Source: Streptomyces griseochromogenes
Lineage (GTDB): Bacteria > Actinomycetota > Actinomycetes > Streptomycetales > Streptomycetaceae
Assembly: GCF_001542625.1 (NCBI RefSeq)
Contig: NZ_CP016279.1
Span: 1,736,001-1,800,000, forward strand
Length of the DNA: 64,000 nucleotides
Direction of reading: 5' to 3'
Made by a program: the position numbers and the translations under genes. Below, in pieces: positions 20,079-28,475 of the stretch; position 1 is the first letter of the stretch, and every line of letters starts with the position of its first letter. A model generated the notes under the pieces. That model saw only the letters and a program-made list of their open reading frames with translations, made no database searches and had not been told where the DNA came from.

Positions 20079-20253
20079 ACGCTCCGCGGGAAGACCGGTG
20101 CGTCGCCCGCGGGTCCGTCGCGGCCCCTCCGTGCCCGCGTGGCGGAGCCGCATGTGTCGACACGGTCCCGTGCTCCTTCGAGGTGCTGCCGTACGACCCG
20201 AAATCATCCCTCATTCGGGTCAATCGACACTTTTCTTACCCATCGCGCCTTAA

Positions 20254-21069
20254 ATGGTGCGGGTGACCACGACCAACCGACGCGGAGTGCTGCGCACGGG
20301 CGCCGGGCTCGTCACCGGGTGCGCGCTCGCCGCCGGGTGCGGCACCGGCCAGGGCGCCCCACCCGCCTCCGCGACCTCCGCGACCCCCGGGTCCGCCCCG
20401 CCCGCCCGTGCGTCCGGCCACTCCGCGGCCACGTCCCACCCGGCGCCCGTCCCCCGCGCCTACCCCGGGCAGCCCGCCCAGATCACCCACGGCCCGCGCA
20501 CCCGCCCCCAGGTCGCCCTCACCTTCCACGGCCAGGGCGACCCAGGCCTCGCCAAGTCCCTGCTCGGCACGGCCGAACAGCGCGGCGCCCGTCTCACCGT
20601 GCTCGCCGTCGGCACCTGGCTGGACGAGCACCCGGACCTCGCCCGCCGCATCCTCGACGGCGGTCACGACCTCGGTAACCACACCCAGCGGCACATCTCC
20701 ATCAACGCCATGGCCGAGGCCGAGGCCCGCAAGGAGATCACCGACTGCGCGGACCGGCTGAGACGGCTCACCGGATCGATCGGCACCTGGTTCCGCCCCT
20801 CCCGCGCCCCGACCGCCTCCGCGCTGGTCGCCCGGCTGGCCCGCGCCGTGGGCTACCCGCACGTGCTGTCGTACGACGTCGACTCGCTCGACTACACCCG
20901 TCCCGGCGCCGACGCCGTCACCCGCAAGGTTCTCGCCGAAGTGCGGGGCGGATCGGTGGTGAGCCTGCACTTCGGGTACCCGGACACGGTCGCCGCCCTC
21001 CCCGCCGTACTCCACGAACTCGACCGCCGCGGACTGCGGGCGGTCACCACCTCGGAGCTGCTGAGCTGA
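20254..21069 (+). CDS. Polysaccharide deacetylase-fold lipoprotein with an altered first motif
   Basis: 271 residues. N-terminal RR-containing signal with lipobox LAAGC (about 20-30), a Pro/Ala/Ser linker to about 75, then a NodB-homology domain. Motif 1, normally TFDDG, reads TFHGQGD here, so the catalytic-base Asp is replaced by His. Motif 2 is GNHTQRH, keeping the His pair but not the usual HSxxHP form. The later motif RPSRAP resembles RPPxG. It may be an inactive or re-purposed cell-envelope carbohydrate-binding protein. It overlaps the next gene by one base (TGATG), so the two are coupled. Confidence 0.8.
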   Translation: MVRVTTTNRRGVLRTGAGLVTGCALAAGCGTGQGAPPASATSATPGSAPPARASGHSAATSHPAPVPRAYPGQPAQITHGPRTRPQVALTFHGQGDPGLAKSLLGTAEQRGARLTVLAVGTWLDEHPDLARRILDGGHDLGNHTQRHISINAMAEAEARKEITDCADRLRRLTGSIGTWFRPSRAPTASALVARLARAVGYPHVLSYDVDSLDYTRPGADAVTRKVLAEVRGGSVVSLHFGYPDTVAALPAVLHELDRRGLRAVTTSELLS

Positions 21070-22256
21070 TGCGATCCACCAAAGCCGCCCGCCTCCTGGC
21101 CGCCGGAGCCGCACTGACCGTCCTGACGCTGCTGTCCGCCTGCGGAAGCGGCGGCGGGCACCACGAGAACGAGGCCCTCGGCAGCAAGGCGCCGGACCCG
21201 CCGCGGGTGAAGACCCAGCAGGCGAACGTGTTGCCCGGGATGCCCCCGGTGCAGGATCCGGCCGACCTCTACGCCGCCGACCGCCCGAACCGGCTGTCCC
21301 CCGTCGTCAAGGACTTCCCGTCCCGGGTGTACGTCCCCAACACCAACTCCGACACCGTCAACGTCATCGACCCCAGGACCTACCGGATCATCGAGACCAT
21401 CCCGGTCGGCCGCCAGCCCCAGCACGTGGTGCCGTCCTGGGACCTGAAGACCCTCTGGGTCAACAACGACCTCGGCAACAGCCTCACCCCCATCGACCCG
21501 AGAACCGGCAAGGCCGGCAAGGCGGTCCCGGTGCACGACCCGTACAACCTGTACTTCACCCCCGACGGCAAGTACGCCGTCGTCATGGCCTCCAAGGACC
21601 GCCAGCTCGTCTTCCGGGACGCGCACACCATGAAGGTCGTCAAAGCCGTCCCGGTCGGCTGCGCCGGCGTCAACCACGCCGACTTCTCCGCCGACGGACG
21701 GTACTTCATCGTCTCCTGCGAGTTCAGCGGCGAGCTGCTCAAGGTCGACACCGCGAGGATGGAGGTCGTCGCACAGCGGAAACTGCCGTTCCACGGCGCC
21801 ATGCCGCAGGACGTCAAGATCTCCCCGGACGGCAAGCTGTTCTACATCGCCGACATGATGGCCGACGGCGTGTGGATCGTGAACGGCGACACCTTCGCCG
21901 AGCCGGTGTTCCTCGCCACCGGCAAGGGCGCCCACGGGCTCTACATCAGCCGGGACTCGCGGGAGATGTACATCTCCAACCGGGGCGAGGGCACCATCTC
22001 GATCTTCGACTTCGCCCAGAACCGGCTCACCAAGAAGTGGTATCTGCCCGGCGGCGGCAGCCCCGACATGGGCGGGGTCTCGGCCGACGGCAAGGTGCTG
22101 TGGCTGTCCGGCCGCTACAACGCGGAGGTGTACGCCATCGACACCCGCACCGGCACCGAACTGGCCCGGATCAAGGTCGGCAGCGGCCCGCACGGCCTCG
22201 CCGTCTACCCGCAGCCCGGCCGCTACTCACTGGGGCACACCGGCATCTTCCGCTGA
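21069..22256 (+). CDS. YncE-type beta-propeller lipoprotein
   Basis: 395 residues. Signal peptide with lipobox LLSAC (Cys near residue 25). About seven 40-residue beta-propeller repeats follow, with recurrent blocks such as VYVPNTNSDTVNVIDPRT, LYFTPDGKYAVV, and MYISNRGEGTISIFD, typical of YncE/YVTN repeat proteins. Exported and lipid-anchored; ligand unknown. Translationally coupled to the deacetylase-fold lipoprotein, suggesting the two act together on the cell surface. Confidence 0.85.
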   Translation: MRSTKAARLLAAGAALTVLTLLSACGSGGGHHENEALGSKAPDPPRVKTQQANVLPGMPPVQDPADLYAADRPNRLSPVVKDFPSRVYVPNTNSDTVNVIDPRTYRIIETIPVGRQPQHVVPSWDLKTLWVNNDLGNSLTPIDPRTGKAGKAVPVHDPYNLYFTPDGKYAVVMASKDRQLVFRDAHTMKVVKAVPVGCAGVNHADFSADGRYFIVSCEFSGELLKVDTARMEVVAQRKLPFHGAMPQDVKISPDGKLFYIADMMADGVWIVNGDTFAEPVFLATGKGAHGLYISRDSREMYISNRGEGTISIFDFAQNRLTKKWYLPGGGSPDMGGVSADGKVLWLSGRYNAEVYAIDTRTGTELARIKVGSGPHGLAVYPQPGRYSLGHTGIFR

Positions 22257-23047
22257 AGCAGCAGCTCCGAGCCCACCGGACGGTACCCGGCTGCCTGGAA
22301 CGCCCGCAGACTGCGGGCGTTCCCCGCCGACACCTGGGCCCACACCGGCTCACCGGCCAGCTGCCGCGCCGCCGTCACCAGCGCCCGGCCGAGACCGCGG
22401 TGCCGTACGGCTTCGTCCACCTCGACCGCCACCTCCGGCCGGCCCGCCACCCCGCGCCCCAGCACCAGCACACCGCCGTCCACGGTCCACACCCGGACGT
22501 CGTCGCGCCGTAGGCGCGAGCTGACCACCCGCGGATGGGACGGGTCGGTGATCTCCCGCAGCGCGAGCGCGGGACGGCCCGGCAGCGGGGACCCGGCCAG
22601 CATCACGTCGATCGTGTCCGCGCGGCGCCCCGTGCGGTCCATCAGGGCGGTCAGGAAGCGTGCGTTCATCGTGGCGGACAGCGCGTCGCACTCGTCACCG
22701 GTCCCGCGCAGCGTCTCGCGCACCCAGTCCGGATCCTCGTCGGTGAAGACGACCGAGTGCGCGGTGAAGGCGAGAACGCCGGCGTCCCGGGGCGAGGGCT
22801 GGGACACCACCGTCGTGCCGCCGTCGGCCGGCGGAAAGACACCGCGAGTGGCCGCGTCGAGAATGCCCCGCAAGGTCTCCAAACCGCGCTCCTCGAGTCT
22901 CCGCCGACCGGACGGCCCAGACTCGCAGACGTGACCGGCGACGGCACCCGACTTCTCACCATCGGCGAGCCGGCTCACACCATGCGGTACCGGTCCGACG
23001 AGGGCGCCCACGAGGTCACCCGACCGCGAGCCGGCGGCCGCGGTCAA
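22223..23047 (-). CDS. GNAT N-acetyltransferase
   Basis: Up to 274 residues; the start is unsettled (TTG 23047 lacks a ribosome binding site, and the conserved part begins near ERGLETLRGILDAA, about residue 53). The C-terminal third holds the acetyl-CoA-binding signature HRGLGRALV and the beta-strand/alpha motif SAGNARSLRAFQAAGY. Substrate unknown. Convergent with the beta-propeller gene and overlapping its end by 34 bp. Confidence 0.78.
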   Translation of the reverse strand: MTAAAGSRSGDLVGALVGPVPHGVSRLADGEKSGAVAGHVCESGPSGRRRLEERGLETLRGILDAATRGVFPPADGGTTVVSQPSPRDAGVLAFTAHSVVFTDEDPDWVRETLRGTGDECDALSATMNARFLTALMDRTGRRADTIDVMLAGSPLPGRPALALREITDPSHPRVVSSRLRRDDVRVWTVDGGVLVLGRGVAGRPEVAVEVDEAVRHRGLGRALVTAARQLAGEPVWAQVSAGNARSLRAFQAAGYRPVGSELLLQRKMPVCPSE

Positions 23048-23186
23048 GGGGGTGGAAGAGCCCCCCGAGGCACCAGGAGGGGTTCAGCCGGGTGGGCGCT
23101 GCGCTCGCAGCCCGGCCGGGCCGTTAATCTGACCTGCGACAGTACGCCGGCACGGCATGAGAAACGCGAATAAAAGGGGCGGATCG

Positions 23187-23399
23187 GTGGCGGACATCGA
23201 GGAAGCACGCGAGCAGTTCAAGCGGATCGACGCGGACGGTGACGGGTTCATCACCGCCGCCGAGTTCAAGTCCGCCCTGGCCCAGGAGGGTGACTGGAAC
23301 GTCACCGAGACGGTCGCCGCGGCCATCATCAAGCAGCGGGACCTCAACGGCGACAAGGTCCTGTCGTTCGACGAGTTCTGGGCCTACCTGAACAAGTGA
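23187..23399 (+). CDS. Two-EF-hand calcium-binding protein (CasA/CaSA type)
   Basis: 70 residues from a GTG at 23187 behind AAAGGGG; the open frame starts 10 codons earlier but the GTG gives the usual family length. EF-hand loops are DADGDGFITAAE (about 16-27) and DLNGDKVLSFDE (about 52-63), both with the canonical Asp-x-Asp/Asn-Gly and terminal Glu ligands. A cytosolic calcium sensor/buffer common in Streptomyces. Followed directly by a strong hairpin. Confidence 0.92.
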   Translation: MADIEEAREQFKRIDADGDGFITAAEFKSALAQEGDWNVTETVAAAIIKQRDLNGDKVLSFDEFWAYLNK

Positions 23400-23405
23400 C
23401 GCGAC

Positions 23406-23446
23406 CGAAGGGGGTGCCCGTCCCGTGGGGAGGGGCACCCCCTTCG
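23406..23446. terminator. Bidirectional terminator between EF-hand and AraC genes
   Basis: A perfect 14-bp inverted repeat, CGAAGGGGGTGCCC (23406-23419) with GGGCACCCCCTTCG (23433-23446), 13-nt loop. It sits between two convergent genes and ends with TTCG-type pairing, so it can serve both strands. Confidence 0.88.
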
Positions 23447-23462
23447 TCGTGCCGTCACGCCG

Positions 23463-24425
23463 TCATGCGCGGGAGCGGACGTCCGGGTCCGTCCGGTGCG
23501 CCCGCGCCGCCCCTCGCCGGTACTGCCCCGGCGCCACCCCGTACTCCCGCTTGAAGGCCTTGGCGAAGGCGAACTCCGAGGTGTAACCGGTGCGCCCGGC
23601 CACCTGGCGCATCGTGAGGTCGTCGTGGCGCAGCAGCCGTCCGGCGACCGTCATCCGCCACCAGGTCAGGTACGTCAGCGGCGGCTCGCCCACCAGTGTG
23701 CTGAAGCGGCGGGCGAAGGCCGCCCGGGACAGTCCGCCGGCCGCGGCGAGTTCCGCCACCGTCCAGGCGCGCGCCGGATCGCCGTGGACAGCGCGCAGGG
23801 CCGCGGCGACCGCCGGGTCGGCCAGCGCGGACGCCCAGCCCCCCGCCCGGCCGGCCGCCCGCTCGCTCTCCCACCAGGCCCGCAGGATGTACAGCAGCAG
23901 GGTGTCCAGCAGCGAGGTGACGATCGCGTCCGTCCCGGGCCGCAGCTCCTCCAGCTCCATCCCGAGCAGCTCCACGGCCGCCCGCAGCGAGCGGTGGCTG
24001 CCGACCCTGGCCGGCAGATGCATGACCTCGGGCAGTTCGGCCAGGAACCGGTGGGCACGCTCCCGGTCGAGCCGGTAGGTCCCGCACACCGTGACCGTGT
24101 CCGGGCAGTCCGACCGCGGCTCGCCCGAGTCCGGGGGGCCGATCCAGGTGCCGTCGGGCAGCAGCCGTACCTCCCTGAGCGGCACGTCGAGCGCGCTGGC
24201 CAGCGCGTGCCGCTGCCCGTGTGCGAGGAAGACGACATCGCCGGGCGCCAGCGCCACCGGCTCGCCGTCCTCGGGGATCAGCCAGGCCGAGCCGCGCAGC
24301 ACCACATGGAACCCGGCCTCGTCGGTCGCGGCGAACCGCAGCCCCCAGGGCGCGTACTTGTCCCGGCGCGCGGAGTGCGGGCGCCCGGTGCGCATGGCCG
24401 CGACGACATCGCTGAGTACGTCCAT
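23463..24425 (-). CDS. AraC-family transcriptional regulator (cupin sensor type)
   Basis: 320 residues from ATG 24425 (MDVLSDVVAAMRTG). The N-terminal half is an AraC-binding cupin (AraC_binding_2 type; includes ALAPGDVVFLAHGQRH, about 65-80). The C-terminal ~100 residues are a double HTH AraC domain (AWTVAELAAAGGLSRAAFARRF and MRQVAGRTGYTSEFAFAKAFKREYG). It is divergent from the quinone reductase gene with only 116 bp between starts, so it most likely controls that gene. Confidence 0.9.
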   Translation of the reverse strand: MDVLSDVVAAMRTGRPHSARRDKYAPWGLRFAATDEAGFHVVLRGSAWLIPEDGEPVALAPGDVVFLAHGQRHALASALDVPLREVRLLPDGTWIGPPDSGEPRSDCPDTVTVCGTYRLDRERAHRFLAELPEVMHLPARVGSHRSLRAAVELLGMELEELRPGTDAIVTSLLDTLLLYILRAWWESERAAGRAGGWASALADPAVAAALRAVHGDPARAWTVAELAAAGGLSRAAFARRFSTLVGEPPLTYLTWWRMTVAGRLLRHDDLTMRQVAGRTGYTSEFAFAKAFKREYGVAPGQYRRGAARAHRTDPDVRSRA

Positions 24426-24541
24426 GACGCCAGCGTAGGCGGGAAGTTCCGCCGCTGAGGATGTATGGGAAAGACGTACGGACATGAGACCGAGACAGGA
24501 GGACATGGATCGTCTTCCCACCGGGTCCTAGCGTCGACGGC

Positions 24542-25534
24542 ATGACAACTTCCGCACGCACAGTGCTCTTTCACGAACTCGGCGGCCCCGACGTGCTCAC
24601 GGTCGAGGAGGTCGAGCTGCCGGATCCCGGGCCGGGCGAGGTCCTGGTGAAGGTCGAGGCGCTCGGGCTGAACCGGGCCGAGGCGATGCTCCGCTCCGGG
24701 ACCTACTTCTACCAGCCGACGCTGCCGGGTTCCCGTAACGGCTACGAGGCCGCGGGCGAGGTGGCGGCGGTCGGCGCGGGCGTGACGGCGTTCGCGCCCG
24801 GCGACCCGGTCCTGACCGCCGCGAACTTCAACCTCAGCTCCCACGGCGTGTACGGCGACCTGGTGCTGCTGCCGGAGACCTCGCTCGTGCCGCGCCCCGC
24901 CGGCGTCGACGCCGTCACCGCCGCCGCCGTCTGGCTCACCTATTCGACGGCGTACGGCGCCCTGGTCCAGCGGGCGGGCCTTGCGGCCGGGGACCGAGTG
25001 CTGATCACCGGGGCGTCCAGCGGGGTCGGTACCGCGGCGATCCAGGTGGCCCGGCGCGCCGGAGCGGTCCCGATCGCCGCCACGCGCACCGAGGCCAAGC
25101 GGCGGACGCTGCTCGACCTGGGCGCCGAGCACGTCATCGTCACCGACCGGGAGGACATGGTCAAGGAGACCCGGCGGCTGACCGACGGCCGGGGCGCCGA
25201 CATCGTCCTGGACGCGATCGGGGGTCCCGTCTTCCGGGAGCTGGGCGGAGCGGCCGCCGAGGACGCCACCATGATCAGCTACGGCTGGCTGTCCGAACAG
25301 CCCATCGAACTGCCCAGGAACTGGCCGGTCACCGTCCACGGTTACAGCAACCTCGCCGTGACCGGCACCGCCGACGGCCGCCGCCGCGCGGCCCACTACA
25401 TCGGCTCGGGTCTCACCGACGGCACGCTCCGTCCGGTCGTCGGCGAGGTCTTCGAGGGCCTGGACCGGACCCGGGACGCCCACCGTCTCATGGAGTCCAA
25501 CCGGCACACGGGCAAGATCGTGGTACGGGTCTGA
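24542..25534 (+). CDS. Medium-chain zinc-independent NADPH:quinone reductase-like oxidoreductase
   Basis: 330 residues, ATG start. MDR fold: N-terminal GroES-like domain (LPDPGPGEVLVKVEALGLNRAEAM, about 25-50) and a Rossmann domain with ITGASSGVGTAAIQVARRAG (about 150-170). The catalytic- and structural-zinc Cys/His ligands of alcohol dehydrogenases are absent, so it belongs with quinone reductase/enone reductases. The natural substrate is unknown. Divergently paired with the AraC regulator, which suggests induction by an electrophile or quinone-like ligand. Confidence 0.87.
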   Translation: MTTSARTVLFHELGGPDVLTVEEVELPDPGPGEVLVKVEALGLNRAEAMLRSGTYFYQPTLPGSRNGYEAAGEVAAVGAGVTAFAPGDPVLTAANFNLSSHGVYGDLVLLPETSLVPRPAGVDAVTAAAVWLTYSTAYGALVQRAGLAAGDRVLITGASSGVGTAAIQVARRAGAVPIAATRTEAKRRTLLDLGAEHVIVTDREDMVKETRRLTDGRGADIVLDAIGGPVFRELGGAAAEDATMISYGWLSEQPIELPRNWPVTVHGYSNLAVTGTADGRRRAAHYIGSGLTDGTLRPVVGEVFEGLDRTRDAHRLMESNRHTGKIVVRV

Positions 25535-25620
25535 TGCGTCCATGCGTGAGGGGGTTGCTTCTTTTGCCGTAGCGCCGGAATAGCCCCGCTTCCCGTGAGG
25601 TTGTCGCCCACGACGGAAGC

Positions 25621-25632
25621 ATGCACGTGCAT
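25621..25632. promoter_or_regulatory. Perfect 12-bp palindrome before the F420/NADP reductase-like gene
   Basis: ATGCACGTGCAT lies 20 bp before the ATG at 25653, just ahead of the ribosome binding site (GGAAGGG). The position suits a repressor operator. Confidence 0.35.
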
Positions 25633-25652
25633 CGATCCTGGAAGGGTCTGTC

Positions 25653-26315
25653 ATGAAGATCGGCATCATCGGCGCGGGCAACATCGGCGGCAACCTCACC
25701 CGGCGGCTCACCGCCCTCGGCCACGACGTGTCCGTGGCCAACTCCCGAGGCCCCGAGACCCTCGAAGGGCTGGCCGAGGAGACCGGCGCGACCCCGGTCC
25801 CGGCGGCGGAGGCCGCCAAGGGCGCCCAGGTCGTCGTGGTCACCGTCCCGCTGAAGCGGGTCCCCGACCTCCCTGCCGGACTGCTGGACGGCGCGGCCGA
25901 GGGCGCCGCGGTGATCGACACCGGCAACTACTACCCGCAGCAGCGGGACGGCCGGATCGCCGGCATCGAGGACGAGGGCCTGACCGAGAGCCGCTGGACG
26001 GAACGGCACCTCGGCCACCCCGTGATCAAGGCGTTCAACGGCACCTACGCGCAGGACATCCTGGAGCGGCCCCGCCCGGCCGGCGACCCCGAACGCCTGG
26101 CCCTGCCGGTGGCCGGCGACGACGCGGCCGCCAAGCGGATCGTCCGCGATCTCATCGACGAGCTGGGCTTCGACACGGTCGACGCGGGCGGCATCGACGA
26201 CTCCTGGCGCCAGCAGCCGGGCACCCCGGTGTACGGCCTGCGGGCGGGCGCCGAGGCCGTGCGGAAGGCCCTGGCGGACGCGTCCCCGCAGCGGCCGGCG
26301 GACTTCCGGGGCTAG
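25653..26315 (+). CDS. NADPH-dependent F420 reductase-family protein
   Basis: 220 residues. N-terminal Rossmann dinucleotide motif GIIGAGNIGGNLTRRL with a following NSRGPET that suits NADP(H) binding, then DTGNYYPQ and HPVIKAFNGTYA, found in the F420H2:NADP+ oxidoreductase/NADP oxidoreductase coenzyme F420-dependent family. Likely transfers hydride between NADPH and F420 or a similar flavin/deazaflavin; whether it really uses F420 cannot be read here. ATG 25653 with GGAAGGG. Confidence 0.82.
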   Translation: MKIGIIGAGNIGGNLTRRLTALGHDVSVANSRGPETLEGLAEETGATPVPAAEAAKGAQVVVVTVPLKRVPDLPAGLLDGAAEGAAVIDTGNYYPQQRDGRIAGIEDEGLTESRWTERHLGHPVIKAFNGTYAQDILERPRPAGDPERLALPVAGDDAAAKRIVRDLIDELGFDTVDAGGIDDSWRQQPGTPVYGLRAGAEAVRKALADASPQRPADFRG

Positions 26316-26331
26316 GCCGCCGAAGAACGGT

Positions 26332-26889
26332 TCAGGCGTCCTCGGCCCACGCCCGAAGGGCCGCCTTGCTCTCGAAGGCGGCCAGGTCCTTGTCGTGGGG
26401 CTCGCTGCTGTACTGGTGGAAGCGCCACTTGGCCTTGATGCGGGGCTTGCCCGCGGTGACGTAGTCGGCGATCCACAGGCCGTCGCCCGCGTAGGAGGTC
26501 GTGTCGATGTTCAGCCAGTAGTCCCGGTTCGTGTACAGGATCACCTGGTTGTTCGGCCGGAGCTCCTTGAGCGTCCGGATGAACATGTCCTTCTCCGCGT
26601 TGCTGGCGTGCGTGCCCTCGCTGGTGGTCTCCCAGTCGACGGCGAGCAGGTCGCCCGCCTTCTCCGGGGCGTGTTCGACGAAGTACTCGGCCTGGGCGGT
26701 GATGTGGCCCGGCCACAGAAAGTGGTAGAAGCCGACGACGAGTCCGGCGTCGCGGCCGTGCTTGGTCTGGGCGGTGAGCCTCGGGTTGATGTACGAACGC
26801 CCCTCCGTCGCCTTGACGAAGACGAAGGAGAGGCCGTCCGTGTCGTACGACGACGACTGGAACGCGCTGACGTCAATGCCGTGGATCAT
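26332..26889 (-). CDS. GH25 (lysozyme-type) glycoside hydrolase without export signal
   Basis: 185 residues from ATG 26889 behind GGGAG. GH25 markers: GIDVSAFQ at the N-terminus (catalytic Asp near residue 5), VFVKATEG, LLAVDWE (second acidic pair, about 95-101) and ILYTNRDYW. The GH25 barrel muramidase fold is complete and occupies the entire chain. No signal peptide, membrane segment or cell-wall-binding domain is present, unusual for a secreted lytic enzyme; release by lysis or type VI/contractile-type export cannot be judged. Convergent with the F420-reductase-like gene. Confidence 0.85.
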   Translation of the reverse strand: MIHGIDVSAFQSSSYDTDGLSFVFVKATEGRSYINPRLTAQTKHGRDAGLVVGFYHFLWPGHITAQAEYFVEHAPEKAGDLLAVDWETTSEGTHASNAEKDMFIRTLKELRPNNQVILYTNRDYWLNIDTTSYAGDGLWIADYVTAGKPRIKAKWRFHQYSSEPHDKDLAAFESKAALRAWAEDA

Positions 26890-26982
26890 GGGGGGACTCC
26901 CGGAAGTGTCAGTGGGGGTACAGGAGTTGACTGATATATGCCCCACCCTGGCACGCGGGATCCGCCCGTGTACCCGGAATTG

Positions 26983-28014
26983 TCAGCCTCGGACTGTCAC
27001 CGACCCCAGCACCGACGCGGGCTTGGCCGACCAGTCCGAGGTGATGATGCTCGCGTGGTCCTTGGCCAGCAGGGCGAGCCGGGCGGCGACTTCGGCGTCC
27101 GTGGGGTTGGTCGAGGAGATCGCCGGGGACACGCCGTCGGCGCCCGTCGTGATCAGGATGTAGTGGTTCGCGGAGTAGAAGGACGTGGCGTAGCCGTTGT
27201 TCACGTACGTCGCCGCGTCACCGTCGAAGAACACGAACCACGGGCGGATCGAGGCGTCGTAGCGGCTGGTGCGCGGGTCCCCGTTCTCCGCGCCCAGGAC
27301 GGCCGGGAAGGCCTGCGCCTCGCCGGTCTTCCCCGCCGCGTACAGGTCGCGCAGGTGGTCGCCGTACTCCTGGTCCGTCCAGTAGTGGTCGAACGGGTTG
27401 GCCTGCTCCACCGTGCCCGGGATCAGTTCGAAGAGGAACTTGCCCTTGAGGGAGTCGCGCGAGGGCCAGGCGTTCGCCCTGGCCGCCGCGTCCAGGGAGG
27501 AGTACGTGCCGCCCAGCAGGTCGGCCGGCTTGTAGACGCTGTTGCCGAGCTTCTGTGACACCAGGGTGTCGAACTCGTCCGGGCCGAGGCCCGCGTTGTT
27601 GTTGAAGCCGACCTTCATCTCGACCTTGAACACGATCGGCGGGTGGTCGGGGTGGAGCTGGTTCCAGGCCGCGATGTTGTCCAGGCAGCCGCCGAGGTCC
27701 TGGTTGCGGCTCTTGCTGTACAGCTCGCCCGGGGTCTTCGCGGCCTCGCAGTTGTTGTCGTTGCCGAACGGGTTGCTGTGGCTGACCCGCCACCGGTGGG
27801 TCAGGCTGTCCACGTACACGTCCAGCTCCAGCAGCGAGGCGCCGGAGTCCAGCGCCTGTGCGAAATACGTGTACTTGGCCTTGTCGTAGGCGTTGTGCGT
27901 GCCGATCGCCGTCGTCTCGGAGAACCTGGGCGCCGCCGCCTGGGCGTGCGCCGGTATCACCGCCAGCAGGGCGGCGGCGCCCACGAGCGCCGCCAGCCGT
28001 CTCACGATGCGCAT
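26983..28014 (-). CDS. Secreted PI-PLC-like phosphodiesterase
   Basis: 343 residues with a Sec signal peptide (cleavage near AQA-A, residue 26). PLC-like TIM-barrel motifs: GTHNAY (first catalytic His), ELDVYVD (metal-ligand acids), VSHSNPF (second His) and VFKVEMK. This is the phosphatidylinositol-specific phospholipase C X-domain-containing family, calcium-dependent subgroup. Likely cleaves phospholipid or glycerophosphodiester headgroups outside the cell. Divergent from a DNase I-fold phosphatase and near a phospholipase C, forming a phosphoester-hydrolase locus. Confidence 0.85.
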   Translation of the reverse strand: MRIVRRLAALVGAAALLAVIPAHAQAAAPRFSETTAIGTHNAYDKAKYTYFAQALDSGASLLELDVYVDSLTHRWRVSHSNPFGNDNNCEAAKTPGELYSKSRNQDLGGCLDNIAAWNQLHPDHPPIVFKVEMKVGFNNNAGLGPDEFDTLVSQKLGNSVYKPADLLGGTYSSLDAAARANAWPSRDSLKGKFLFELIPGTVEQANPFDHYWTDQEYGDHLRDLYAAGKTGEAQAFPAVLGAENGDPRTSRYDASIRPWFVFFDGDAATYVNNGYATSFYSANHYILITTGADGVSPAISSTNPTDAEVAARLALLAKDHASIITSDWSAKPASVLGSVTVRG

Positions 28015-28475
28015 GTCTCAATTCCCCTTCTCTGTCACCGAGTTGGCGGCAGCGTAGGGGGAAGCGGTTACTGCGTGGTAGCCCCAGGGGCAACATCAGT
28101 CGTCCCGTGCCGTCTCCTTGTGTGCGCTCGTCCCTCTTCTGTGCACAGCTCGCTCGTCGGCCCGTGAAGGTTGCGAGAGGTCGTGTCCGCCCGGGCGGCT
28201 ACTCGGCGGTATGCGGCCGAGACGGCCTTGATGTGTCGCGACGGAAGCTCTGGATCGCAAGAAATTGCAGGTCAGGAGCCATTCTCTGATCCGGCGGCGA
28301 AACTCCGACCCGCATCTGGAGACTTCAGATCTCCGTCTTCCTCCCAGGCGGTGGCCACCTCTCGTTCACGGGGACGTCGCCGGAGGACGGCTTGCTATGG
28401 GGCGAAGTTATCTAGACAACTTTGCTCACCCGGGTGTCGCCGCGGCGGTGCCCGGGGCGGAGAGGATCCAACACC
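28015..28475. other. Divergent promoter region between phosphodiesterase genes
   Basis: 461 bp without a gene, between divergently transcribed PI-PLC-like and endonuclease/phosphatase genes. The notable element is the 18-bp near-perfect palindrome at 28405-28422. A single GTTCACG at 28364 resembles half of a PHO box but I find no second repeat in register. Confidence 0.5.
28405..28422. promoter_or_regulatory. 18-bp near-perfect palindrome, candidate operator
   Basis: AAGTTATCTAGACAACTT: every position is symmetric except one A/C pair. It is AT-rich within 72% GC surroundings and centred about 62 bp before the GTG start at 28476. No such sequence is explained by a hairpin terminator because no gene ends here. 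Confidence 0.45.

Noticed and set aside
28360..28375. PHO box for PhoP control of the phospholipase genes
   Set aside because: Only one GTTCACG-like half is present; no second 11-bp repeat in register.
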